DNA from: Phyllostachys edulis
Taxonomy: Eukaryota; Streptophyta; Magnoliopsida; Poales; Poaceae
Direction of reading: 5' to 3'
DNA: 64,000 bases
NCBI GenBank assembly: GCA_036346405.1
Contig: CM070557.1
Coordinates: 54,566,016 to 54,630,015, forward strand
Shown: positions 36,405-47,756 of the stretch, in pieces
How the letters are laid out: the number at the start of each line of letters is the position of its first letter
Numbering within the stretch: position 1 is the first letter of the stretch
Program-made: the position numbers and the translations under genes
Notes under the pieces: model-generated
The model's input: only the letters and a program-made list of their open reading frames with translations
Told to the model about the DNA's origin: nothing
Database searches by the model: none

Positions 36405-37080
36405 TTGTTGCAGGCGTTTCCTAATGTGTTGCAGCCCCTTTCTGAAATTGTTACATAAAGTGTTTTATTTTGTTGCAGTCCGACCTCTCAATCTCTTCCG
36501 TTTCTTGGAATTCCTGTAAGGCCCTAGCGTTGGTTCCTACTGGATTCTTGGATCATGTTTATGTTCAGGTTTTTGTGCTATTGTTGACTTTTGGGTTGCA
36601 TTTGAGGTGTCGAAATGTTGCGACTCCTTTTCTTGATTGTTGCAAGAAGTGTTTCTGTATGTTGCAACGTATCTTTACCAAATCTTGTAACATATAATAT
36701 TTATTTTTACCGGTGTTGCGGATGTTTTTACAAATTGTTGCAATAGTTTCTGTAGTTTGTTGGGAACACGTCCTATCTAGATTATTTTGTTGCAGTGTTT
36801 CCTCAAATTGTTGCATACGTATTTCCAAATTGTTGCAATAGTTATAACATCACGGGTTCGTTTTATTTTGAACTTTTGTGTTAGTCGTTCGATTACATCT
36901 TCCTATAGGAACGACACATGTAGTTTTCAGTGTTTTTGTGAAGATATTTGAACATTTTCCAATATTTTTTAGACAAAAACCATTTTTTTTTGCTGATGTT
37001 AAAGTAGTTTGTTGCATATGTTGTATTGGAATGTTGCGCCGGAGTATGATGGGAAGTCCGAGCGTTCTTATAAGTTACTA
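36405..37080. repeat. TTGTTGCA-rich dispersed repeat
   Basis: At least ten irregularly spaced copies of (t)tgttgca or aaattgttgcaatag occur in about 680 bp. This is seen in some grass DNA transposons of uncertain class. No terminal repeats were found; gttcttataagttactag at its right end could be a border. Confidence 0.45.
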
Positions 37081-38605
37081 GAAACCCTCATGCGGTGTTG
37101 AACAAAAGTGATTTTGGTCATGAGAGAAAAAGAGGGCTGTATAATAAGGTTTGTTTTATATATCATACAGCAGGTATGCATATTGCTTTTTACGAAAAAC
37201 GTTGAATCTTTTGCCATTTGTCAGCAACCGTAAATAGCACGGCAGAATGTGTTTTAATTGAACAGAGTAGCCGAAAGGCTATCGGAGTCGGTAAATGAAT
37301 AGATATAACAGATCATATATAACATAGTAGAAAGCACGATAATTCAATAAGAATGCTCTAAAAGGTTATAGAGCCAATGCTCTATATTCGCATATGTGTT
37401 CTCACACAGGAAGTAGCATCCTGGGATAGGAACATACCATCGCGATCATCTGAAAAGCAGAATGGAACAAAGGCAATAAGAAGCGAATAAAGAGAAAAGA
37501 CAAGAACTATCTGCGGCAGCAACATGGGAAGTAAAGAGTGATATAAGACTAAAAGAAACAAACAGACACTACCGGTAACTGGAATAGGCTGCGAGTAATC
37601 AAGCCTAGAAAGCGACGAAGAAGGACGACCAGGGAGCATAACAAGAACAAAGGCAAAGAAAAGTTGTACCCAAGAAAAAACAAACTGCATGAGCAAACCC
37701 TACTGAAAAAAAAACGTGCATGAACAAACCCTACAGAGAGAGCAAAACTATAACGCACACACACTAGAGAATACACAATATATAGATCTAAGAATACCTG
37801 TCTTGTTTAAGATATATGGCAACGCTGTATGAATGATCAGCATTGCATGTTATATAGGTGATAACTGTTTGAAATATGTTAGTTATATGAAGGTAAACCA
37901 GAGATAAGCAACATTTGCTTCAGAATTTGTATGTATGGATTACTGAAGGGGAAAAAAATGTTTGTAAGCAGTAATTAGAAGACAAATATATGTATGTAAG
38001 CTATAAGACAGACATGGAAACGTGATTATACAAATTGCTATGTATAACATATATGTACTATTCTGCAAATATAGGAGATGAATATTAGCGATGTATATAT
38101 GCATTAGAGTTATTATATATAGAAATCGATAATGCAATACTATAAGATACTATATAAAGTAGGTCGGTAGTTTAATAAAATATCTGGATGGAATAATAGA
38201 TATTTTGTGCTATCCCCGAAATGGAGGTCTTAGCATATTGTAGACCGTATCATGCAGGAATAAGGATGCAAAACTTATGCTAGCAATACTTGACAACACT
38301 AATAAAGTGGCATACCACTATTCATTTCTAACATTCTTGAACTCATCCAAAAAAAGAAACTTCAACAATAGGACTCTTAAGTAGTGGATCCAATTGATTC
38401 ACTAACCTCATGGTGACTGCGCGGATCAGTTGCAAAGTGGGGTTCTCAAAGGCTAAATCCCCCTTTGTGAAGAAATCTATTGTTGCCCTTTGGTAGGACA
38501 GATACAACTGAATCTGGTTGAGGGTCTTTAAGCAATAAGAAATCAATGTTATCCAATGTTGAATTTGGAACACATTTCTCGAAATAATTCAAGGCCTCTT
38601 CAGCT
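37081..38605. other. AT-rich region, possible minus-strand gene fragments
   Basis: 37081-38340 is AT-rich with no supported gene. On the minus strand 38605-38440 stays open as an exon-like frame (LAEEALNYFEKCVPNSTLDN...DPQPDSVVSVLPKGNNRF), followed by a shifted frame to about 38343. I do not recognise the family. The frame is cut exactly where Copia gag homology begins, so it may be a host fragment at the junction. Confidence 0.3.
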
Positions 38606-39104
38606 AAATGCCTTCACACTTTCAGTCGGTCCATACTACTCTGGAACCACAGTTTTCCTTGAGAGCGAAGGACAAGCTATATGGGAGGTTGTTCGAGCCT
38701 CGCTCGTTTTGCCCGAAGTTGCTACGCCGGCTTCGGTAGCCCTCTTGACTAACAACAACAAGGCAAAGAACCTTCTATATGCTGAATTTGGTAGGCAAGA
38801 GTACGATAGGATTTGCAACCTTGCGACCACACATGAGATTTGGCACACCCTCGAAAATTACTATAAGGGATCGTCCCAGATCAAGCAAGTGCGCCAGACG
38901 GTTTGCAAGCGAGAGTATAACAAATTCGAGATGCGTCCTGGTGAGAGCATCGATGACGTTTTTACTTGCTTTAACAAGGTGATCAATCAGATGAGAGCTG
39001 TTGACATTGAGTACTCTCAATCTGAGAATACCACCCACCTCTTGGCTGCAATCAACACCAAGGAGTGGGAGATCAAGGCTACTGCCATTGAGGAGAACGT
39101 CGAT
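38606..39104 (+). pseudogene. Copia gag, N-terminal part
   Basis: The frame includes GQAIWEVVRASLVLPEV, EIWHTLENYYKGSSQIKQV and RPGESIDDVFTCFNKVINQM, typical of the UBN2-type gag domain of plant Copia elements. The true start is lost at the left border. The last codons (EENVD) are cut by the long LTR, and the frame continues on the other side at 42925 in the same phase. Confidence 0.85.
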
Positions 39105-42100
39105 TGTAACATTCTGATTTTCTAAATCCTTTTTAAATGTGTAAAATAAATTAAAACTATTTTATTTTAATGAGAATTCAAAGTTTGGTTCTGTTGGAAG
39201 GGTTTGAGTTGTTTATACCTCCTTGCTGGTAAGCTCGGCAATCCTCCTTTAACCTATCTCTTTTGGGTTATGTAGGTTTAGGCCTTCTCTGTGGCCTAGA
39301 CCTCCCCAGCGGCTCTTGAGGCCTTTTCTCACCTGGACAAACCCTTATGTCTAGGCCTTTTTCCTTTGAGTTTGGTCACTTGGACCTCTTTGTTGGTTCG
39401 AATCTCTTGGGCTCAGACCTCTTTTCTGTTCAGACTTCTCTTAAGTCAAGACCCCTTGTTGCCTGGGCACTTTCCTTATGCCCAGTCCTCTTTTCAGCCA
39501 GGACATCATGGTAGTTCATCGGGTCTTTTGTGTGCCTTTGAACCACCTCGATATTTCTTCCTGACCGAAAGGACTTTCTGTGGGTTCATCCTGACCTCAC
39601 CTTACCGGATTGAAGATCTCCCTTGAGTTACCTTGACCTTGGCGATTCCATCTGGAACTACTATGGGTGGAACTCCTTTGTGAGATCCCTCTTCTTGGAA
39701 CCCCTCCGCATGGACCTCTCTTTCATTTGGATCTGGCGGTTCAGACCTCTTCCCATCTCCAATCCAAAGGCCCAGACCTCCCCTGCATGTTTGATCTTGG
39801 CTGTTGGACCTCCCTCTCGGAGATCCAACCGCCCGGACCTCAACTTGCCTTTAATCTCAACCACGTAACCTTCTTGTAGTTCTTTGGACCTCCTGTCCAA
39901 GACCTCTCCGTGGCCTTTTAAACCTGGCTCTGGACCTCCTTGCCAGACCTCCCTTGAAGAGATCCTCACCGTCAGGACCTCCTTTTGTTGATCCTGACCG
40001 TCAGGACCTCCCCATGTCCAGACCTCCTCTGTATGTCTGGACCTCCTCAACCTTTAGACCTCCCGGTCCTTCGGGCCTAGGACCTCCTAAGCCTCTCGGA
40101 CCTCCTCAAAGACCTCTCCTGCGGGGGCAAGACCTCCCCTATTGACTCGACTATTTCTAAAGTGGCTGGCCCCACTTGCCAGTCTTGGTCATTCTCATTC
40201 CCTCCACCACGTAAGTATCTTGGGCATTTAATGTATGTCTTGTCACATTAAATGCATCCACATACGTGGTGTTTACTCTGAATCGGGTCACTTTGCTGTA
40301 CTCTGACATCCTTCTTTGTTCCTTCCCATAGCAACATACGTTGTCCTTCCTCGTACCTGTTACCCAGGGTGGTAGTGACACTTGTCCTACCACTCACCTA
40401 CCTTTGACCCATTTCTATACTTATCCTTGGTACGTATGCTTCTAGTTTTCTTCACCCACTTTGACTATAATCAGCCCAGGGAACTCCGCCATATTACCTT
40501 CTTCACATTCACCATCTTGGCTCTCGTTCAGTGGCCTTCCAGGGAAGACCTTGCTGCTCACGACCTCCCCTCCATCCATTGGTTCCTTCTCGTCCCTGGT
40601 AAGTCCTTGGTGATCTGCTCCACTCTTGTTCTTGCCACTGCTTTGAGCTGGTCGTGTCTTTCACAGGACCTCCCCTTGTGGACTCCTTTTTGGATTTCTA
40701 TGGCCGTTATGTGAAGACCTCCTCCCTGGTCTTTGCGCAGGAACCATTTCTCAGGACCTATCAGTTCTATTGCTTAAATCACTCCTTTGTGGTCTTTTGC
40801 TAAAAGACCACCTCCTCCTAGTAAGCTTAGACCTCTTCCATAAGAACCTATTCTAAAATATAGACCTCTCCTATTGGTTAAGTTTTGGACTCCCTCTGGG
40901 GTTCTTTTGGTTGTCTTGATGATCTCAGTTGGTTCTTTATTTGAGCTTTCTTTGAATTTGCTCTTTTACCCGTGTAGATTGCGAAGACTCCAAGGAGTCT
41001 AAGTGCACAGAAGAGGAAGATTCTCAGGATAGTGAGCAAGGCAAGTTACACTTTTGATCATATTGCACCCAATAATTCAAATTAATTATGTCCTGTTTTA
41101 ATGTATATTGTATGCCTATTTCTACCAAGTTATTTCAATACCTGTTTTAAATCCATAGTTATGCCTACTTCCTTTGTATGGCCACTGTTGACTTTGGACT
41201 GAACTTGTTGTCACCTTTAGATCAAACTTGGGTCATGCAGTAGTGTGAGCCAAGACCATTTGAAAAACAGATGCTTAGTCATGCTTAGACCAAAAATATT
41301 AATTTGGGGAAATCTTTACCATCATGACCAAACACTGTTTTAAATGTTTTCACCATAACATTGGGTTGTCATGGAAGGATGAAAATGTTGCTCGGGAAGC
41401 AAGGAAAAGGGAAATGGATTTAGACTGGGGCGAATTGGTTGGCTTGGCTGGTGCAATGTTTGTGCACGGTCTCTATCCTGGCTAAGGTGGAGGTCTAGGG
41501 GTTTGTGAAAGTCGCCCTAGTCATTTGAGGACCGATCTTTGAGCGACCAATACCATGCCTATAATGGGCTATGCCACAATCGTGCAACCACATGTCTCCA
41601 GAATGGGGTGTGGGACCTGGCTGAGTAATTTTCAAAACTCTACCATAAGCTGCTCTATTGGAGGCGTGGGAGGTCTTGTATGGCTAATGGTCTTTTATGA
41701 CCTACTGTTCCCACTGGTGCAAGAGGGGGCTTTCCGCCGGATTGCGATCCATAGGAAAGTGAAACCTTAGCAAGGAAAGGCTGTGGTGGGGCAATGCATT
41801 GTAAAGGCCTTGTCATAAGCTCTAGACCTCTTACCTTTGGTAGTGAGAGGTGGCATTGACGAATGCCGGACAGAATAGAGGACTCATGTCGTGTGGGTAA
41901 AGTGCACAACCTCTGCAGAGTTAAATCTATTCGAATAGCCGTGTCCACGGTCATGGACGTGCTGGCAAAGGCTACTCAGAGTTAGATGTTGGTTTTGGGT
42001 TTCCAGAAATGTTTTCAAATCTGTTTTGGGATTTCTATCCTATGGGTTTGGGCAGGGAGCCTGGTGTCAGGAGGGTATCCTTCACCAACTTGTTGATGAA

Positions 42101-42919
42101 TGTTATCCAACTGAAAAATTGCTTTGCTAAAATGAATTTTAGTTATTAAAGACCTTCTTTGGAACTCAGTAATGGTATTTGAAAGAAAATTGGCTTTGTG
42201 CAAATTAACCATATTATGCCATCCTTTGATTATCCATATATGCATGTCATTTTGCTAACCCACGGGTGTAACTTGCGAGCACGGTTGTGTGCTCACTCTT
42301 GCTCATTACAATTTTTGTCAGGAGAGGACCTTGGCAGTGATGAAGACCAAAGCAAATAGGTTGTGCCTTCCAGTCAGTTGCCTGTGGCGTGCTAATGGAC
42401 CCTTTTGTTCTTTTGCTCTTTTGTATATATGGGCTTGGCCCAAGGACACCTTGTAAACAACTCTGTTGATATTCTGCTTTAATAAAGATGCGTTCTGGAT
42501 GTTACCACCATTGTATTATTGCTGTGAAGAGCTAGCCATGATCCTTGGGACTAGCTCGGTTTCACAGGGAACCTTGGAGCATGTCCAGCCCTCCACATCC
42601 ACTCAAGGGCTGGGTCGCGTGTGGTTCTGTGGTGGCCTCGGTCCTCCACGACCTCCTCTGGTGGTCGCGGGTGGATTTGAGATGCCCACGGACCCCCACG
42701 ATCTCCCCTGGTTTGGCCGTGGCAGGTCTTCGAGTGTTCCCTGGCTCCAAGACCCTCTCGGGTTATGTTCTCCTGGACTTCCAGGAGGTCTTGCTGGACC
42801 TCCTGGGAGGTCTTGGTGAACTGTCCGAGAGGTCCTTTATGGACCTCCTGGGAGGTCCGGATGGACTTTGTAGAAGTTCTTGGAGGACCTCTCGGGTGCC
42901 CTAGAGTTGGGTCGTTACA
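39105..42919 (+). mobile_element. Complete 3.8-kb solo LTR nested in Copia gag
   Basis: The 3815-bp unit begins tgtaacattctg and ends gggtcgttaca, with a 6-bp terminal inverted repeat TGTAAC/GTTACA. It is bounded by the 5-bp duplication tcgat at 39100-39104 and 42920-42924. Removing it and one tcgat restores an open gag frame. It is homologous to 7106-10450. Gacctcc-rich text fills 39225-40150 and 42580-42900. It encodes no retroviral domain, so it is a solo LTR rather than a whole element. Its length suggests a Gypsy chromovirus of Tekay type; that part is inference. Confidence 0.88.
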
Positions 42920-42924
42920 TCGAT

Positions 42925-44223
42925 CTCTCTACTATCACTTTGGAGTTGCTTTATAGCAAGCTCAAAGCTCATGAGATCAAGAGAGGTGGCCTTCCTAAGA
43001 AGGATAACATGGATTTGGTGGCTGATCCTCTCAAAGGGACTCCTGATGGTTCTTCGGAGTCTTCTTCTGGTTTTTCACTTGCATGTTTATCTGTTGTTCA
43101 AGGAGAAGAGTTTGAGAGTCTTCCTGAAGCTGATTTAGCTCTTTTAGTCAAGAAAGTCACACGGGCATATAACAATGTTAGAAACAAGAAAAAAGGTGGC
43201 CCTGTGACGTGCTATGAGTGTGGAGAGCTATATCATATCCGGACAAACTGCCACAACCTGAAAGGTAAGAGCAACCACATGGAGAAAAAGCCAGTTTGGA
43301 AGAAGCCTTAAGGGAACAAGCCCAAGTACAATGCTGACAAGCTCATGAAGGCCGCTCACCGGGTCCTTGCCGCTTTTGGAGAGCAATCCATGAGCGATAT
43401 GGACTCCGGGAGCGAGGAGGTCAAGGAGGAGGAGCTCCCTCAAGACAAGAAAGGGAAGGCCAAGGACTTCACCGGCATGTGCTTCATGGCCAATATCGTT
43501 GACATCAATGACAACGATGAGGTACCTCCCTCCTATGATGTTCTTTCTGCTAGATGCGACGACATGTTTGAGCAACTCATGAGTCAGGATAAGGCCTTAA
43601 AGTTTACCATGGCTAGGAACAAGGACTTAGAGTCACAAGTAGATAGTTTGACATTAGAACTTACAAATGCTAAGACTCTTGAATCTGATGAATGTTCCTC
43701 TTGCCATGCTTTACATTCTGAATTTGCTAAACTACAATCTGCTCATGATATTGCTTTGCATCAACTTGAAAATGCTAGGACTGAGCTAATTGACGTTAAA
43801 TCTGCACCCTGTGAAAAATGCTTAGAGTCTAGCAAGTTGGATACTTCTGGTAATGTTAAATATAGCTTTTGCTCTTTCTGCATAGAACGTGAACATGAAG
43901 TTAAGGACATTTTAGAAGCAGTTAGAGCTAAATATGTCAAGCTTAAGGACACAATTGAGTCTACACCTTGTGCCCCATGTGCAGCCTATAAGCTTGAAGT
44001 TGCTCATCTTAAGGAGAAATATGCTAGAGCCATTAAGGCCAAGACTTGTGAATCATGTGTTAACTTTGGAAAAGAAAATGCTTACCTTAAGGACACATTA
44101 GAGAAATTCTCTAAAGGTAAGAAAAAGCTAAACATGATTCTGGACACATCTAAAACTCCTTATAAGAAGCAAGGTTTAGGATACAATTCTGCCCAGGACA
44201 CATCCAAGTCTAATGTCATTTAG
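42925..44223 (+). pseudogene. Copia gag, C-terminal part with zinc knuckle and coiled coil
   Basis: The frame continues with STITLELLYSKLKAHE and reaches a CCHC knuckle near 43210-43251 (CYECGELYHIRTNC), then a TAA at 43309. After that stop the same protein continues from 43345 to 44223 as an acidic, heptad-rich segment. That segment has paired cysteines (CSSCHALHSEF, CEKCLESS, CAPCAAYKLEV, CESCVNFGK), the hallmark of SIRE-type gag. A further TAG lies at 44221. Confidence 0.85.
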
Positions 44224-44226
44224 CTC

Positions 44227-45285
44227 TTGGAAAATGGCTTAGTTGAATTCAAAACCCAACCTGCAAAAACTGTTTTTAAATCTGCAGAGTTTGTTCAACC
44301 TTCTTTTGAGGCAAAAGGTGCTTCTCCCAGTGGTACCAAATACCATTGCACCTATTGCAAGAAGAATGGGCATTTGGTAGAGTTATGTTGGCGTAGGTTA
44401 AAAAATGTTAGGAGAAATATTGCTAGAATTTCATCTCATCAACCTAGAGCTTTTATGAGACATGGTCACTTAGAAAATAAGAAACCTGAACTAGGATTTG
44501 TTTCGCATGCTCATCATGTTCCTAGACAGGATGCTTCTCATGTTAAAGTAACCATTGCTCATAATAGAACTCCTAATAAAATCAAGGATAGCACTTCTGC
44601 TTTGCATACTACTCGCAGACGTTTTGACTCAGTACTGGATTCCCAAGTCGCTTTTAACTAACCCCAGTATTGAGACACATCATTCTTTTGTGCCTTGATT
44701 TTTTAGGATCGTCGCGGAAGGAAGAAGAACACGTGGTTCATCGACTCCAGCTGTTCACGCCACATGACCGGAGACTCAAAATGGTTCACTTCCTTCACGT
44801 GGTCGAAGGGTGATGACTTCATCACCTTCGGAGATGATACACAAGGGCGGATCGAAGGAACTGGATCGATCAGGGTGAATGACAAGTTCATTCTCAAGGA
44901 CGTCGCTCTTGTGGACAAACTAAGGTACAACTTGCTTTCTGTTTTGCAGCTTCTTGATAATGGCAACGAAACTCGTTTTAGGAAAAATGCCTGTCGTGTG
45001 CTTGATTCTGCCGGTGTGCTTGTTTTTGGGATTTCTAGAGTTGGTAGAATCTTTAGAGCTGATTTTTCTGAATCTCTTGCTGGATCTCTTAAATGTTTAA
45101 TTGCATCTTCTTATGATATCTGGCTTTGGCATCGACGTTTGGGGCACATTGGTTTTGATCATCTGACGCGAGTTAGCGGCCTTGATCTCATGAGAGGTTT
45201 GCCTAAACTCAAAGTCATCAAGGATATCAGATGTGCGCCAGTAGGCATGGCAAGCAAGTTACCGCCTCACACCCTTCATTGACTA
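44227..45285 (+). pseudogene. Copia second zinc knuckle, protease region, GAG-pre-integrase
   Basis: 44227-44661 carries a second knuckle (CTYCKKNGHLVELC). 44703-44990 is the aspartic protease region: the triplet is read as DSSCSRHMTGD, where plant Copia has D-S-G, so the expected glycine is changed. The GAG-pre-integrase block LWHRRLGHIGFDHLTRVSGL follows near 45120-45190. Stops and a frame change separate the three parts. Confidence 0.78.
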
Positions 45286-45821
45286 TGGTCATAACTGACG
45301 GACCAGGACAGTTGCTTCATATGGATACTATTGGTCCTGCTAGGGTTCGGTCAGTCGGTGGCAAATGGTACATTCTTGTCATAGTCGATGATTTTTCGAG
45401 ATATTCTTGGGTGTTCTTTCTTGCTTCAAAGGATGAGGCTTTTGATCATTATCATGATTTTGTTCTTCGTTTGGCTTCTAAACTTCCTGGTGCCTTGAGA
45501 GCAATCCGCGGTGACAATAGCACGGAGTTCAAGAATGCTTCTTTTGCCTCTTTTTATGCTGAGCGCGGTATTGAGCATCAGTTCTCTTCTCCACACATCC
45601 CTCAACAAAATGGCGTTGTGGAAAGGAAGAATAGGACCCTAGTCAAGATGGCTAGGACGATGCTAGATGAGTATAGCACACCGAGGAGGTTTTGGGCCGA
45701 AGCTATTGCTACAGCTTGTCATATTTCAAACCGTGTCTTTTTGAGACCGTCTTTGGGCAAGACTTCTTATGAGCTTCGATTTGGCAGAAAACCCTCTGTT
45801 TCGCATTTTCGAGTTTTTTGA
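45286..45821 (+). pseudogene. Copia integrase core
   Basis: The catalytic triad of the D,D-35-E core is present: HMDTIGPA, IVDDFSRYSWVFF, then RGDNSTEFKN and PQQNGVVERKNRTLVKMAR. The C-terminal GKTSYELRFGRKPSVSHFRVF block ends in a frame break at 45822. This is the best preserved part of the element, though useless without an intact polyprotein. Confidence 0.88.
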
Positions 45822-47238
45822 TCGAAGTGTTTCATTTTAAGAACAGGAAACCTAGATAAATTTGAATTAAGGACTTGTGATGGTTTATTTCTGGGTTATC
45901 CTGCTCATTCGAAGGGTTTTCGGGTTTTTAATGTTGAAACTAACCTTGTCCAGGAGACATGCAATGTCACTTTTGATGAGACTAGCCCTGGAGCTAGATC
46001 CGATGTTTCAGGTGACTTACAGGTGACAGAGAGCATTTTTATTGAAGAAGATGAGGATGAACTTGATACTGCTCCTCCACCTGTTGCTAATGTTCCTGTG
46101 CAAGCTGCCCAAGTTCCAGAACCTGCTACGACTACTTCACCTCCAATTGAGGCTCCTGCTGCGACTTCTTCATCAGCAGTACCTACGGAAGTCGAGGAGA
46201 CGCTATCTCCCCCAGGCGCTCCTTTGCACATTCAGAAGCAACACCCTCCGGATCAGATGATTAGTAATCTCCATGAGCGAGTCACCCGCTCCAGGTATCA
46301 TGATCCGAGTCTTTTCTCTCACTCTGCATTTGTAGCTTCTTTTGAACCCAAAGATATATCACATGCTTTATCTGATGCTAGTTGGGTCAATGCCATGCAT
46401 GAGGAGTTAGAGAATTTTAAAAGAAATAAAGTTTGAAACCTTGTAGAGCCTCCTAGTGGTCATAATGTTATAGGAACTCGTTGCGTGTTCAAAAATAAAT
46501 AAAATGAGGATGGTTCTGTAGTTAGAAACAAGACTAAGTTGGTAGCTCAGGGTTTCAGCCAGATTGAGGGGTTAGATTTTGATGAGACCTTCGCTCCTAT
46601 TGCTAGACTAGAAGTCATTCGCATTATGCTTGCATTTGCTGCATCTAAAGGTTTTAGGTTGCATTAAATGGATGTTAAGAATGTCTTTTTGAATGGTTTT
46701 ATAGAGGAAGAAGTGTATGTTAAGCGACCCCCTGGCTTTGAGAATCCCAAGCACCCTGATCGTGTTTTTAAGCTATTCAAAGCCTTGTATGGTCTTAAAT
46801 AAGCCCCTAGAGCCTGGTATGATAGACTTAAGTCCTTTTTCTTAAGAATGATTTTGAAATGAGAAAAGTTGATAAGACTCTTTTCATTCTTAGGCATGAC
46901 AATGACTTCCTGCTTGTTCAGATTTACGTTGATGATATTATCTTTGGTGGTTCCTCTCATGCTCTTGTTTCTAGTTTTTCTGAGACCATGTCCAGGGAAT
47001 TTGCGATGAGTATAATGTGCGAGCTCAACTACTTTCTGGGGCTTCAAATCAAGCAGTGCAAGGAAGGGATCTTTATCGATCAAACGAAGTACACTAAGGA
47101 TCTGCTCAAGCGCTGCGAGATGGGTGACTGCAAGCCGATTGCCACTTCCATGGCGACTTCGACTGCTTTGAATCCAGATGAAGAAGGAGAAGCCGTGGAT
47201 CAACGCGAGTACACAACAATTTTCACTGCTTGCATATA
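45822..47238 (+). pseudogene. Copia integrase tail and reverse transcriptase, decayed
   Basis: 45822-46436 is the proline- and serine-rich linker with SDASWVNAMHEELENFKRN at its end. RT follows: the FVFKN.. and LVAQGFSQIEG.. blocks are split by stops, FDETFAPIARLEVIR is visible, and IYVDDIIFGGSS holds the catalytic aspartates near 46927. KQCKEGIFIDQTKYTKDLLK follows. Homology ends at 47238 with a stop, so RNase H is absent. Confidence 0.83.
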
Positions 47239-47756
47239 GGTAGTCCTACGATCTAGTACTACATGCTACACGGTAAATATACTTGTTAAGCAGGAACAAC
47301 AGATCAACATAAAAATTAAACAAATATTTGACAGTGATGATATTGTATGTAAGCATTCTCACCTCAAATGGAGCAAGGCTAGGCTGGCCATCCAAGTTCA
47401 TGATGGAGGTGCTTGTTATGATCCGACATGATGCTCATTATGCGAGACACCACAAGTCGCGCAAGCAGATAGTTGTAGTACAACGAGCATAACTTGTACC
47501 ACCGCACCGTGTAGTCCCTCGTCGTCCTCCATATTCGATAGAAGCAAATGCCAAAGAGTAGCAAAGGTAAGTTCCAAAATAATAAATCGGGAGAAAAAAG
47601 AGACCTAAAGGAAGAACCCGGAACAACGACATCAAAATGGAGGAACTACCAAACCATATGTACAAAAAAAAAGCGTTCGGGAGCGGAATGAGAAGAAGCA
47701 CGCGCAAAGATACACACAACAACAAAGGCTGAGAGAAGCACAACACATTAATTACC
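47239..47756 (-). other. Possible exon of an unknown minus-strand gene
   Basis: On the minus strand 47564-47379 is open (WRTTRDYTVRWYKLCSLYYN...) and a gag/gtgagaatg donor-like site lies near 47362. I recognise no family. It lies downstream of the minus-oriented TATA box in the tandem repeat at 47757-48975 and could be transcribed from there. Evidence is weak. Confidence 0.25.

Larger units (their letters stand above)
38606..47238 (+). mobile_element. Copia element (SIRE/Maximus type), truncated at both ends
   Basis: Gag, GAG-pre-integrase, integrase and RT homology run in one direction in Copia order, interrupted by a 3815-bp LTR insertion at 39105-42919. No LTR, primer site or polypurine tract is found on either side. 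Gag homology begins abruptly near 38606, and coding homology stops at 47238 before RNase H. The long cysteine-bearing coiled-coil gag extension (43345-44223) is the style of SIRE/Maximus elements. A deletion-truncated or transduced copy is the simplest reading. Confidence 0.85.
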
